The notes under the pieces: generated by a model
Database searches by the model: none
Seen by the model: only the letters and a program-made list of their open reading frames with translations
What the model was told of the DNA's origin: nothing
In this document: positions 26,676-35,096 of the stretch, in pieces
Layout: every line of letters starts with the position of its first letter
How positions within the stretch are numbered: position 1 is the first letter of the stretch
Translations under genes and position numbers: made by a program
NCBI RefSeq assembly: GCF_001429045.1
Contig: NZ_LMHY01000003.1
Coordinates: 85,633 to 149,632 of the forward strand
Reading direction: 5' to 3'
DNA: 64,000 bases
Source of the DNA: Pseudomonas sp. Root71
Lineage (GTDB): Bacteria; Pseudomonadota; Gammaproteobacteria; Pseudomonadales; Pseudomonadaceae

Positions 26676-26729
26676 TGGTATTCGTAAATCTAGAATATAT
26701 TAGACCTGATATCGAATATTGGAATACCA
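26676..26729. promoter_or_regulatory. long inverted repeat before the LysR gene
   Basis: TGGTATTC (26676-26683) and GAATACCA (26722-26729) are perfect 8-bp arms separated by 38 AT-rich bases and end one base before the LysR ATG. This could be a paired operator used for autoregulation and for control of the divergent SnoaL gene. Confidence 0.5.
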
Positions 26730-26730
26730 C

Positions 26731-27681
26731 ATGAGTCTGGAACGGTTGGAAAAATGGGCAACAGTCAGGCATTTCCGCCTGGCGATTGCGTTGTTTGAAT
26801 ATGGCAGTGTTTTGCACGCCGCACGCTCGCTGAACCTCTCACAGCCTACAGCGAGCAAGCTACTACAGGATCTGGAAGAGGCTGTAGGGGCTCAGCTCTA
26901 CACCCGAAATCGTAGGGGGGTTACGCCTACGGAGCTTGGTCGGGACTTTGTACAGCGCAGCCGGATGATCCTTGCCCAACTGGATCATGTATCCCAAGCA
27001 ATCGACGCGCTTGGAAAAGGGCATGCCGGGCGTGTTGCTATAGGAAGCGTGTTAACAGGGTCAAGTTATCTTGTGCCAGCAGCCATCGCACGACTCTGGG
27101 CAAGCCGACCAAGCATCCGCATCAAAATCATCGATGGTGTAAGCGGAGAACTAATACCTCGGCTCATCTCGGGCGAATTGGACTTCTTGATTGGGAGACT
27201 TTCCGATGTCAGCTCAAGCGTCGTTGTCGCTCAGGAGGCACTTATTAGCGAAAACGCCGTCATCGTTGCGCGCCGTGACCACCCTCTTGCCCAGCAAACA
27301 GAGGTTAAACTGGAAGAGCTCGCGCGCGAAGCATGGATACTGCCCCCAATAGAAACTACTTTACGGAAGCAGTTCGATAATATCTTTCATCGAAATGACA
27401 TCAATCCACCACATGCAACGATAGAAACCGCATCATTCTTTAATATACTTTGGTTATTAAAACAGACCGATTTTCTTGGGATATTACCACAATCAGTTAT
27501 TTCTGACCCAGCACACAGTAAGGAACTAATCCGCCTCCCGGCTTTTGAACCTCTAATTCTGGAACAAATTGGTGTTTCCCGACTAGCAGACGCTACATTG
27601 TCACCTGCCGCTTCCGCTTTATTGGACTCACTAAGAGAGATTATGCACAACACCCAAAAAATGGGCGGATACCTTCCGTGA
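26731..27681 (+). CDS. LysR family regulator
   Basis: A 316-residue LysR-type regulator. The helix-turn-helix is at residues 15-60 (FRLAIALFEYGSVLHAARSLNLSQPTASKLLQDLEEAVG), of the GbpR/CbbR-like group for sugar or aromatic control. The effector domain has G-R-L-S-D-V-S-S-S-V-V and L-L-K-Q-T-D-F-L-G-I-L-P. No Shine-Dalgarno site is seen before ATG 26731. Codon use is more AT-rich than in the flanks. Confidence 0.85.
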   Translation: MSLERLEKWATVRHFRLAIALFEYGSVLHAARSLNLSQPTASKLLQDLEEAVGAQLYTRNRRGVTPTELGRDFVQRSRMILAQLDHVSQAIDALGKGHAGRVAIGSVLTGSSYLVPAAIARLWASRPSIRIKIIDGVSGELIPRLISGELDFLIGRLSDVSSSVVVAQEALISENAVIVARRDHPLAQQTEVKLEELAREAWILPPIETTLRKQFDNIFHRNDINPPHATIETASFFNILWLLKQTDFLGILPQSVISDPAHSKELIRLPAFEPLILEQIGVSRLADATLSPAASALLDSLREIMHNTQKMGGYLP

Positions 27682-27733
27682 GAGAAGGAGTTCTAATCGT
27701 TGCAATAGCCCATCGAATTGACGGGCAGCCTTG

Positions 27734-27764
27734 AGAACAGGCAGCAATCGGCCAGAAGCGGACG
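27734..27764. repeat. dispersed intergenic repeat
   Basis: Contains ACAGGCAGCAATCGGCCAGA followed by AGCGGACGT, the clearest copy of the family in the window. It sits between the LysR and SDR genes. Confidence 0.55.
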
Positions 27765-27853
27765 TATTGACACTTGTTACTCTCATTGGAAGTTGTCAAC
27801 CGACCACGACGCTGGGAAGCTACAGTGACGTTTACCATAAGGACATGCTGAAA

Positions 27854-28594
27854 ATGAACGCGCGAAAAATTTTAATCACAGGTGCTGCGGGCCGAATCGG
27901 CAGCGCTTTTTGGAAAGCGTATTACGATAAATCGGATTTGCGTTTAGCCGACATAGATGTATCAACACTTCCGCAATCGGCACAACGTTTCGCTCTCGAC
28001 ATCAGCGTTCAAGCCAGTTGCCTTGAAGCTTGCGAAGGCATACATACAGTGATTCATCTAGCTGCTGACCCTCGCCCAGACGCCGATTTCATGACCTCCC
28101 TGCTCCCTGTGAATATTGTGGGCACCTACAACATGCTATTCGCCGCAAAGGCTCAAGGCTGCGAGCGCTTTATATTTGCGAGCAGCGCTCAGGCTATCGA
28201 AGGTTATCCAGAGGATGTTCAGATACATGAATGTATGGCACCTAAGCCAGGCAATCTATACGGGGTCAGCAAAGCGTTCGGGGAAGCTCTGGCTTCGATG
28301 TATGCAAACGATGGTCAAATGACAACAATCGCAGTCCGTATTGCAAACGTAGCTATATTTCACCAAGGGGAAAACCACAGTCACAGGGATGTAGCTGCTT
28401 TTATTAGTGTCAGGGATGTTGTTGCACTACTTAAAAATTGCGTCGAGGCCGAGCTGAGCGGATTTCATGTTATCCACGGGGTCTCAGATAACAGATATAA
28501 GCGACTTTCTATCGAGAAGACCAGAAAAGTTGTGGGATACGCCCCCCTTGATGATGGATTTGAGATTCTGGAAGGACACGCTCAACCTGACTGA
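27854..28594 (+). CDS. NAD-dependent epimerase/dehydratase (extended SDR)
   Basis: A 246-residue extended short-chain dehydrogenase with G-A-A-G-R-I-G at residues 10-16, an Asp at the end of beta-2 (R-L-A-D-I-D, so NAD is preferred), H-L-A-A-D-P, a Ser in F-A-S-S-A-Q-A-I and Y-G-V-S-K. It resembles uronate dehydrogenase-type enzymes. ATG 27854 has AAGGA 11 bases upstream; ATG 27845 is an alternative. It follows the LysR gene in the same direction in the low-GC patch and may act on a sugar or lactone. Confidence 0.8.
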   Translation: MNARKILITGAAGRIGSAFWKAYYDKSDLRLADIDVSTLPQSAQRFALDISVQASCLEACEGIHTVIHLAADPRPDADFMTSLLPVNIVGTYNMLFAAKAQGCERFIFASSAQAIEGYPEDVQIHECMAPKPGNLYGVSKAFGEALASMYANDGQMTTIAVRIANVAIFHQGENHSHRDVAAFISVRDVVALLKNCVEAELSGFHVIHGVSDNRYKRLSIEKTRKVVGYAPLDDGFEILEGHAQPD

Positions 28595-28620
28595 ACTACT
28601 TCATTATCAGCTGTCTCTTC

Positions 28621-28647
28621 GACTGTCCGTTTCGGGTCGAAAGTGAC
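28621..28647. repeat. dispersed intergenic repeat, opposite orientation
   Basis: GTCCGTTTCGGGTCGAAAGT resembles the companion half of the intergenic repeat family. It follows the SDR stop by about 27 bp. Confidence 0.4.
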
Positions 28648-28670
28648 CACTCTGCGACAGGGAGTCTCCC

Positions 28671-28898
28671 GGGCCATCAAGCTACAAAATCAAGTGCGAT
28701 TCAGATAGCCCTGGCGGGATTGGAAATTCTTTTTTGCACCTGCGTCCTGGACAGGTTTTGCTCGATGATGGTCAAGATGACCGCGCAGCAGATGAGCTAA
28801 TGCGCGCATACATGGGAGCTGGCCCAGAGATTTTCGCTGCGGAAGACGCCCGCTACCTGACTTTTCGCAAAATACGTGCTGATCTTGACGTACCATAA
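28671..28898 (+). pseudogene. remnant of an unidentified gene (3' end)
   Basis: A frame open from about 28668 to the TAA at 28896-28898 encodes a well-behaved C-terminal stretch (for example A-A-D-E-L-M-R-A-Y-M-G-A-G-P-E-I-F and Y-L-T-F-R-K-I-R-A-D-L-D-V-P) but has no start codon or ribosome site that would give a complete protein. I do not recognise the family. The rest of 28595-29069 shows no gene. Confidence 0.4.
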
Positions 28899-29069
28899 CT
28901 ATTGGCCCACCTGTTTTACGTCCAGGGTCCCTAGACACCCTGACGTGAGCGCCATGGGACGAATGCGGCCATCCGGCAAACGGTCATTCAACGTAGACAA
29001 AACCAGGGGCGATTCAGAAGATGTCCCGACCAACCTCGCTCACCCCGCAGCCCTGCCATACTGTTCAAC

Positions 29070-29810
29070 ATGACCAGTGCAACTTTCCGCTTCTTTGATG
29101 AGCTCAACGATTTCCTGCCGGCCGAACGGCGGCGGCAACCCTTCACCTGCCAGTGCGCGCAAGGGGCGACGGTCAAGCACATGATCGAGGCGCTCGGGGT
29201 GCCGCACACCGAGGTCGAACTGGTGCTGCTCAACGGCGAGTCGGTGGGCCTGGAGCGGGTGATCCTCGACAGTGACCGGCTGGCGGTGTATCCCAAGTTC
29301 GAAGCGCTGGACATCAGCCCCCTGCTGAAAATTCGTGCGCAACCTTTAAGGGTGCTGCGTTTCGTCGCGGATGCGCACCTTGGCGGGCTGGCCAGCCTGC
29401 TGCGCATGAGCGGCTTCGACACCCTCTACGACAATGGCTTCGAGGATGGCGAGATCGCCGAGATCGCTGCGCAGCAAGGACGCATCGTGCTGACCCGCGA
29501 CCGCGAACTGCTCAAGCGGCGAATCATCAGCCACGGCTGTTATGTGCATGCCCTGAAACCCTCGCTGCAGTTGCGCGAATTGTACGAGCGCCTCGACCTG
29601 GCGCGTAGTGCGCGGCCATTCAGCCTGTGCCTTCATTGCAACCTGCCGCTGCACGAGATCAGCCTGGAACTGGCCCGGACGCAGGTGCCGCCACGCATCG
29701 GCGCCCTCTATTCGCACTTCCTGCGCTGCGACGCCTGCCAGCGGGTTTACTGGGAGGGTTCGCACTGGCGCGGTATGTGTGCATTGCTGGCACCGCTGCT
29801 GAACCGATAG
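29070..29810 (+). CDS. Mut7-C RNase-like protein with ubiquitin-like N-terminus
   Basis: A 246-residue protein with two domains. Residues 1-85 form a ubiquitin/ThiS-like fold (T-F-R-F-F-D-E-L-N-D-F-L ... V-L-L-N-G-E-S-V). Residues 90-240 form the Mut7-C domain of PIN-type RNases: F-V-A-D-A-H-L-G-G-L-A and V-L-T-R-D-R-E-L carry the acidic metal site, followed by a zinc ribbon with CLHCNLPL and CDACQRVYW. It may be an endonuclease acting on tRNA or mRNA. No Shine-Dalgarno site is clear. It stands alone. Confidence 0.85.
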   Translation: MTSATFRFFDELNDFLPAERRRQPFTCQCAQGATVKHMIEALGVPHTEVELVLLNGESVGLERVILDSDRLAVYPKFEALDISPLLKIRAQPLRVLRFVADAHLGGLASLLRMSGFDTLYDNGFEDGEIAEIAAQQGRIVLTRDRELLKRRIISHGCYVHALKPSLQLRELYERLDLARSARPFSLCLHCNLPLHEISLELARTQVPPRIGALYSHFLRCDACQRVYWEGSHWRGMCALLAPLLNR

Positions 29811-29918
29811 CCGCCAGCCCTTGGCGGAAAAAAAATAACAAAATTGCCATGTGCTCCCTTCGTACCTTCTTGCGTCGCACTGTTCATTGCCCGTTCCCGT
29901 ACGTCTGGAGTTTTCCCA

Positions 29919-32045
29919 ATGCCCTCGCCTCATTCCTTGCCCGCTGCGCTGCTGGGCCTGGCCCTTGTTTGTCCGGCCATGACCGAGGCGCAGGGCCTGG
30001 AGCTGGGACAAGTGCTGATTGGCGCCGAGGACCAGAGCGATGAAGACCAGGGAATCGAGGACGCCAGGGCCCGGCTGGCCCAGGTGCCCGGAGGCACTAA
30101 CGTGGTCGACATGCGCCGTCCGTTGCAGGGCCGCGTGGCCAGCAACCAGGATGTGCTGGCTTACCAGCCGGGGATCTATGCCCAGTCGGCGGGTAACGAA
30201 GGGGTGAAGATCTCGATCCGCGGGTCGGGCATCAACCGTGCCCCGGGCGCCCACGCCTCGGGGCTGTACACCCTGCTCGACGGTCTGCCGCTGACCGGTC
30301 CCGGCGGCACGCCCTATGAATTGCTGGAACCGCTGTGGCTCGACCATGTGGAAGTGCTGCGCGGCGCCAACGGGTTCGACCGGGGCGCCCTGGCCCTGGG
30401 CGGGGCCATCGATTATGTCAGCCATACCGGCTACGACGCGCCGAAGTTGCAGGTACGCTACGCAACGGGCAGTCACGGCTATCAGCAGCGTCAGGTCAGC
30501 TCCGGACAGGTGCTGGGTGACTTCGATTACTACGTGGCCATGACCGACGCCAACGCCGACGGCTACCAGGACCACACGGCCAGCGAGAGCCAGGGGGTCA
30601 TCGCCAACTTCGGTTACCGCTTCAACCCCAACCTGCAAACGCGCTTCTACCTGCGCCACCGCCAGACCGACAACGACCTCGCGGGACGGGTGACCAAGCA
30701 CTCCATCGAACACGACCCACGGGCGGCCAACCCGGCCTACGTGGCGCGGGATGACCGCCGCGACGAGCCGGGCAGCACCTTTATCGGCAACAAGACCACT
30801 TGGTACATCGATGACGATTCGAGTATCCAGACCGGCCTTGTCTACCACGACTACCCCATGGACTTGCGCGAGGGCCCCAACCGCCTGAAGGTGGCATACA
30901 CCGATGTCAGCGGCACGTTCGACTACAAGCGTCGCGACACGCTCTGGGGGCTGGAAAGCCAAAGCACCCTGGACCTGCGAATGACCAAACACCTGCCCAA
31001 CGCCGGTGCCAGCGAGTTCGTGCGCATCCCCACCGGCAATACCGCCGGTTATGCACCAGGCACACTGATTCGCAACTTCACCTACCAGGGCTCGGACACG
31101 GTCCTGCATGCCGGCAATGACCTGGAGATCGCCGACGACCTGTGGCTGACCACCGGCCTCGCCGCGATCTACACCCGCCGTGAAAGCGATGTCACCTACC
31201 CGCCGGAAGGTGGCAAGACCAGCCTGCACGACTGGGACTACGCCCCACGCGTGGGCCTGCGCTACCAACTGACACCGGACCTGCAACTGTTCGGCAATCT
31301 CAGCCGCTCGGTCGAGGCACCGCACCCGTGGTCGCTGATCTATAGCTCGAACATCCGATTCCCCGCAGGCAGCGGCGTCGCCACGGGCGCCCAGCGCCAA
31401 CCGGTCACGCTGCAAAACCAGACCGCCACCACCCTGGAAATCGGCGGTCGCGGGGACAGCACGCTGGGGCAATGGAGCCTGGCCTGGTACTACGCCCAGG
31501 TGCGCCACGAACTTCTTTCGGTGCTGCCGGACGCCAACGCCACCACGCCCTACGAACTCAACGCCAGCCCCACCGTGCACCAGGGTGTGGAAGCCAGCCT
31601 GCTGAGCCCCCTCTGGTCGCCCGACGATGGCGGCCAGTTGAGCCTGCGCCAGAGCTATACCTTCAGTGACTTCCATTACCGCGACGATGAACGCTTCGGC
31701 GACAACCGCCTGCCGGGCCTGCCGATGCACTATTACCAGGGCGAACTGCGCTACGACTGGCCACAAGGCTTTTTCGCCACGGTCAACACGCAATGGGTGT
31801 CCAAAGTGGCGGTCGACTACGCCAACAGCTACTACGCCGATCCCTACGCCCTATTCGGCGCGACGCTGGGCTACAACGCACCCAAGGGTGACTGGCAGAC
31901 CTGGCTGGACCTGCGCAACCTGACCGACAAGCACTATGCCGCCACGGTCACGCCGGGCTACGACGACAAAGGGCTGGACGCGGCACGCTCCACCCCGGGG
32001 GAAGGCATGGCGATGTACCTCGGGGTGTCGTGGAGCCTGCTCTGA
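29919..32045 (+). CDS. TonB-dependent outer-membrane receptor
   Basis: A 708-residue receptor from ATG 29919 (GGAG upstream). The signal peptide ends near T-E-A-Q-G. The plug domain covers roughly residues 60-180 (NVVDMRRPL, QPGIYAQSAGNEGVKISIRGSGINR, VEVLRGANGFDRGALALGGAIDYVS) and the 22-strand barrel follows, ending in M-A-M-Y-L-G-V-S-W-S-L-L. No STN domain, so it is not a FecA-type signalling receptor. It shares the iron-siderophore receptor fold, but the ligand is open. An 87-bp gap separates it from a DUF1704 gene with a good ribosome site, suggesting joint expression. Confidence 0.88.
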   Translation: MPSPHSLPAALLGLALVCPAMTEAQGLELGQVLIGAEDQSDEDQGIEDARARLAQVPGGTNVVDMRRPLQGRVASNQDVLAYQPGIYAQSAGNEGVKISIRGSGINRAPGAHASGLYTLLDGLPLTGPGGTPYELLEPLWLDHVEVLRGANGFDRGALALGGAIDYVSHTGYDAPKLQVRYATGSHGYQQRQVSSGQVLGDFDYYVAMTDANADGYQDHTASESQGVIANFGYRFNPNLQTRFYLRHRQTDNDLAGRVTKHSIEHDPRAANPAYVARDDRRDEPGSTFIGNKTTWYIDDDSSIQTGLVYHDYPMDLREGPNRLKVAYTDVSGTFDYKRRDTLWGLESQSTLDLRMTKHLPNAGASEFVRIPTGNTAGYAPGTLIRNFTYQGSDTVLHAGNDLEIADDLWLTTGLAAIYTRRESDVTYPPEGGKTSLHDWDYAPRVGLRYQLTPDLQLFGNLSRSVEAPHPWSLIYSSNIRFPAGSGVATGAQRQPVTLQNQTATTLEIGGRGDSTLGQWSLAWYYAQVRHELLSVLPDANATTPYELNASPTVHQGVEASLLSPLWSPDDGGQLSLRQSYTFSDFHYRDDERFGDNRLPGLPMHYYQGELRYDWPQGFFATVNTQWVSKVAVDYANSYYADPYALFGATLGYNAPKGDWQTWLDLRNLTDKHYAATVTPGYDDKGLDAARSTPGEGMAMYLGVSWSLL

Positions 32046-32132
32046 GGCCGCTTGCCTGTCTTCGCAAACGTACGCAACCGCACGCGACGACTAAGCTTTT
32101 GTAACGCCACTTCGTCTCTCAAGGAGCTATCC

Positions 32133-33410
32133 ATGAGCGCCGCCGCCCTGTCCGAACTCGATGCCGCCCTGCCCGGCCTGACCCGCAAGATCCGCGTGCT
32201 GGATGCCCTGTCCTGGCCGGACGGCGTCGAGGAAGACTTCCTGACGAAATGGCGCGGCGGGCGGGCCGAGCTACCCAAGGTCGAGTTGCAGCCCCGCGAC
32301 CACAGCGCCGACATCGCCGCCCTGGAAACCTTTATCAGCCATTGCGATGTGGGGCATCCGGCCGGGAATTTCCTGGCCATGACTGCCCGTAGCTATGCCA
32401 CGGCCGGACACATGCTGGGGGCCATTGGCACTCCTGCCTTTACCCAATATTCGTCAGCGCTGTACCGGCGCCCGGATTTCTATTACACGCGCTTGCAACT
32501 GAGCATGCTCGATGCGGCCCGGTTCTTCCTCAAGACCACCGACGCCCTGCTGGGCGGTGCGCGGATTCCACCCTGCCCGGCCGAGATCCCGGCCAAGGCG
32601 TTCGCCGCCTGGATTCAACCGGAGCTTGACCGCTTCTTCGGCGCCGGACAGATCACGGTCGTGCTCGATCCGAACCTGGCCGCCAAGGCCATCGCCGGAT
32701 CGAGCCGCATCCGCCTGCGGGCCAGCGCGCTGTTCTCGGAACTGGACAAGCATCAGCTGTTGCAACACGAAGCCTTCGTGCATGTCGCCACGGCACAGAA
32801 CGGCGCGCGCCAGCCCAACCTCACAAGCCTGGGCCTGGGAGCGCCCCGCACCACCCAGACCCAGGAAGGCATTGCCACCCTGGCCGAACTGTTCACCGGC
32901 AGCATGGACATCAACCGCCTGCGTCGCCTGGCCCTGCGCGTGCTCGCCGTCCAGCAGGCACTGGAGGGTGCCGACTTCATCCAGGTGTTCGAAGGTTTTC
33001 TGGCGGCCGGGCAGACAGAAGAGGAATCCTTCCGCTCGACCCAAAGGGTATTGCGCGGCACCGACCTGCGGGGTGGTTCGGCGTTCACCAAGGATGCCGC
33101 TTACCTGACCGGCTTGCTCGGTGTCCACACCCTGTTGCGTATCGCAATTCGCGATAACCGGCCGGAACTGGTGGGGCATCTGTTTGCCGGGCGCCTCAGC
33201 CTGGGTGACACCGTTCGCCTGGCGCCCCTGTTCGATTCCGGCTGGCTCAAGGGGCCGGTCTATCTTCCTGCCTGGGCCACCGACCTACGCCTGCTGGCCG
33301 CCAACCTGGCCTTCTCGGCGTTCATCGCCCAGATCAAGCTGGATGTGCTGGACCTGGATGTGTTCATGGCATTCGCCGAAGAACACGAAAGCGATGCCAG
33401 CGCCCAGTGA
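32133..33410 (+). CDS. DUF1704 (QEGLA motif) metallopeptidase-like protein
   Basis: A 425-residue protein from ATG 32133 with AAGGAG upstream. It belongs to the TIGR02421/DUF1704 family named for QEGLA; here the motif is QEGIA at 244-248, preceded by H-E-A-F-V-H at 212-217. This HExxxH plus downstream Glu fits a zinc peptidase, and animal relatives (MATCAP type) are tyrosine carboxypeptidases. The bacterial name 'flavohemoglobin expression-modulating' rests on thin evidence. It follows the TonB receptor, so it could process an imported peptide-like ligand. Confidence 0.85.
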   Translation: MSAAALSELDAALPGLTRKIRVLDALSWPDGVEEDFLTKWRGGRAELPKVELQPRDHSADIAALETFISHCDVGHPAGNFLAMTARSYATAGHMLGAIGTPAFTQYSSALYRRPDFYYTRLQLSMLDAARFFLKTTDALLGGARIPPCPAEIPAKAFAAWIQPELDRFFGAGQITVVLDPNLAAKAIAGSSRIRLRASALFSELDKHQLLQHEAFVHVATAQNGARQPNLTSLGLGAPRTTQTQEGIATLAELFTGSMDINRLRRLALRVLAVQQALEGADFIQVFEGFLAAGQTEEESFRSTQRVLRGTDLRGGSAFTKDAAYLTGLLGVHTLLRIAIRDNRPELVGHLFAGRLSLGDTVRLAPLFDSGWLKGPVYLPAWATDLRLLAANLAFSAFIAQIKLDVLDLDVFMAFAEEHESDASAQ

Positions 33411-33566
33411 TCGACGCGCAATTTTACAGGCAGCCTTGACTCTCCAAATCAACTGCTACCATTAGGAAGCGGTGTCGAGGCCAGGCTCTGTGGCTTGCAA
33501 AGTCGGCTTCACCTGCCAGGGATTGGTCCACCCACTTCAAGCCTGCCTGACCCCATGGGGGGTGCA

Positions 33567-35096
33567 ATGCACAATCCATTACTTTACGCGTTGTCGGCTG
33601 TACTGTTCTTGAGCGGATCGTCCTGCCTGGCACTGGATACGAATGGGACCGCCGCCACACCGACAGCCGCCGCTGCCCCCGCTCCGGCAAGCGCGACCAC
33701 GGCAGCGCCCGCCGCCCCGGTGGCCAAGGATCCGGTGTTTACCCAGGAACAGCTGGATCAGATGCTGGCGCCCATTGCGCTTTACCCGGACCCACTGTTT
33801 GCACAGGTGCTGATGGCCTCCACCTACCCCGGGGAAGTCGGCGAGGCGGTCAGTTGGTCCAAGGCGCACCCCGACGCCAAGGGTGACGATGCGGTCAGAC
33901 AGGTGGCAAACCAGCCCTGGGATCCGAGCGTGCAGGCGCTGGTCGCCTTCCCGCAGGTTCTGGTAATGCTGGGGCAGGACCCCGTCTGGGTCCAGCGCCT
34001 GGGTGATGCCTTCCTGGCGCAGCCCGACGATCTCATGGAAAGCGCCCAACGCTTGCGTCGCCAGGCACAGGCCGCCGGCAATCTGCAGAGCAACCAGTAT
34101 CAGAACGTGACGATCCAGAATGTCGCGCCGTCGGCACCGGCGACCACGAACGCGGCACCGGCCCCTGAAGCGGCCCCGGCCAGCAACTCCACCATCATCA
34201 TTCAGCCTGCCGATCCGCAGGTGGTGTACGTCCCCACCTATAACCCGACAACCACCTACGGCACCTGGGCCTACCCGGCATCGCCGCCCGCGTACTATCC
34301 ACCGCCACCGGCCTATTACCCCGGTCAGGCGCTGATGGCCGGACTCGCGTTTGGCGCCGGTGTGGCGATCGTTGGATCCTTGTGGGGTGAATGTGACTGG
34401 GGCAATAACGACGTCGACATCGACGTCAATCGCTACAACAACATCAATGCCAACAACCGGATCAACAACAACAAATGGCAGCACAACCCGGTGCATCGCA
34501 ATGGCGTGCCCTATCGGGACAATGCGAGCCGCGCACAGTACGGTCGCCAACTCAATGGTGCCAATCAGCGGGAAGCCTATCGCGGAGACAATGCCCAACG
34601 CGCCCAGGCCCGTGAAAATGCCCGCACCTCAATGGACAAGCACGGTATCGAACGACCTGCCACCAGCAACCGCGAAGCCCGTGATCAAACGCGCAAACTC
34701 CAGTCCGCAACTGCGGGCGGCGATCGACGGCAGGCCGGTGCAGACAGGCCCAAGGCAGCGGACAGAAGCCAGGGCACGACCAGAAACACCCGGGAGAACC
34801 AGCAGCCCAGGAGAGAGACCCAGCAGGCCAGGAACCAGAGTTCCCAGTTGAATCAGCGCCGGGAAGGCTCCGCGCAGACGCGGCAAGCGACGAACAAACG
34901 GCCCGCCGCCAGTGCCGGCAGTGCCCGCAACAATGCGTTCGCCGGCGCACGGTCACCGTCCCAGGCCAACGTCCAGGCCAATCGAGGCCGGGCCAGCCAG
35001 GCATCCGCCCAACGCCCCAGTGCCTCGCGATCAGCCGGTCACCAGGTCAGCCGGCCGTCCAATCCACCAGCGCGTCAAAGGGGGGGCCGCCGTTGA
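33567..35096 (+). CDS. DUF3300 secreted protein
   Basis: A 509-residue protein from ATG 33567 with GGGGGG five bases upstream; ATG 33555 is an alternative. A signal peptide precedes an Ala/Pro/Thr-rich linker, then the DUF3300 domain (F-T-Q-E-Q-L-D-Q-M-L-A-P-I-A-L-Y-P-D-P-L-F-A-Q-V-L-M), a Tyr/Pro-rich stretch, an Asn/Asp-rich run and a long Arg/Gln/Ser-rich, disordered C-terminal third. DUF3300 genes often stand with DUF2950 genes, as here. Envelope-associated; function unknown. Confidence 0.85.
   Translation: MHNPLLYALSAVLFLSGSSCLALDTNGTAATPTAAAAPAPASATTAAPAAPVAKDPVFTQEQLDQMLAPIALYPDPLFAQVLMASTYPGEVGEAVSWSKAHPDAKGDDAVRQVANQPWDPSVQALVAFPQVLVMLGQDPVWVQRLGDAFLAQPDDLMESAQRLRRQAQAAGNLQSNQYQNVTIQNVAPSAPATTNAAPAPEAAPASNSTIIIQPADPQVVYVPTYNPTTTYGTWAYPASPPAYYPPPPAYYPGQALMAGLAFGAGVAIVGSLWGECDWGNNDVDIDVNRYNNINANNRINNNKWQHNPVHRNGVPYRDNASRAQYGRQLNGANQREAYRGDNAQRAQARENARTSMDKHGIERPATSNREARDQTRKLQSATAGGDRRQAGADRPKAADRSQGTTRNTRENQQPRRETQQARNQSSQLNQRREGSAQTRQATNKRPAASAGSARNNAFAGARSPSQANVQANRGRASQASAQRPSASRSAGHQVSRPSNPPARQRGGRR

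Noticed and set aside
29346..31793. 815-codon open frame on the minus strand
   Set aside because: It is antisense to the Mut7-C and TonB receptor genes, which have clear domains; its length comes from high GC codon bias.
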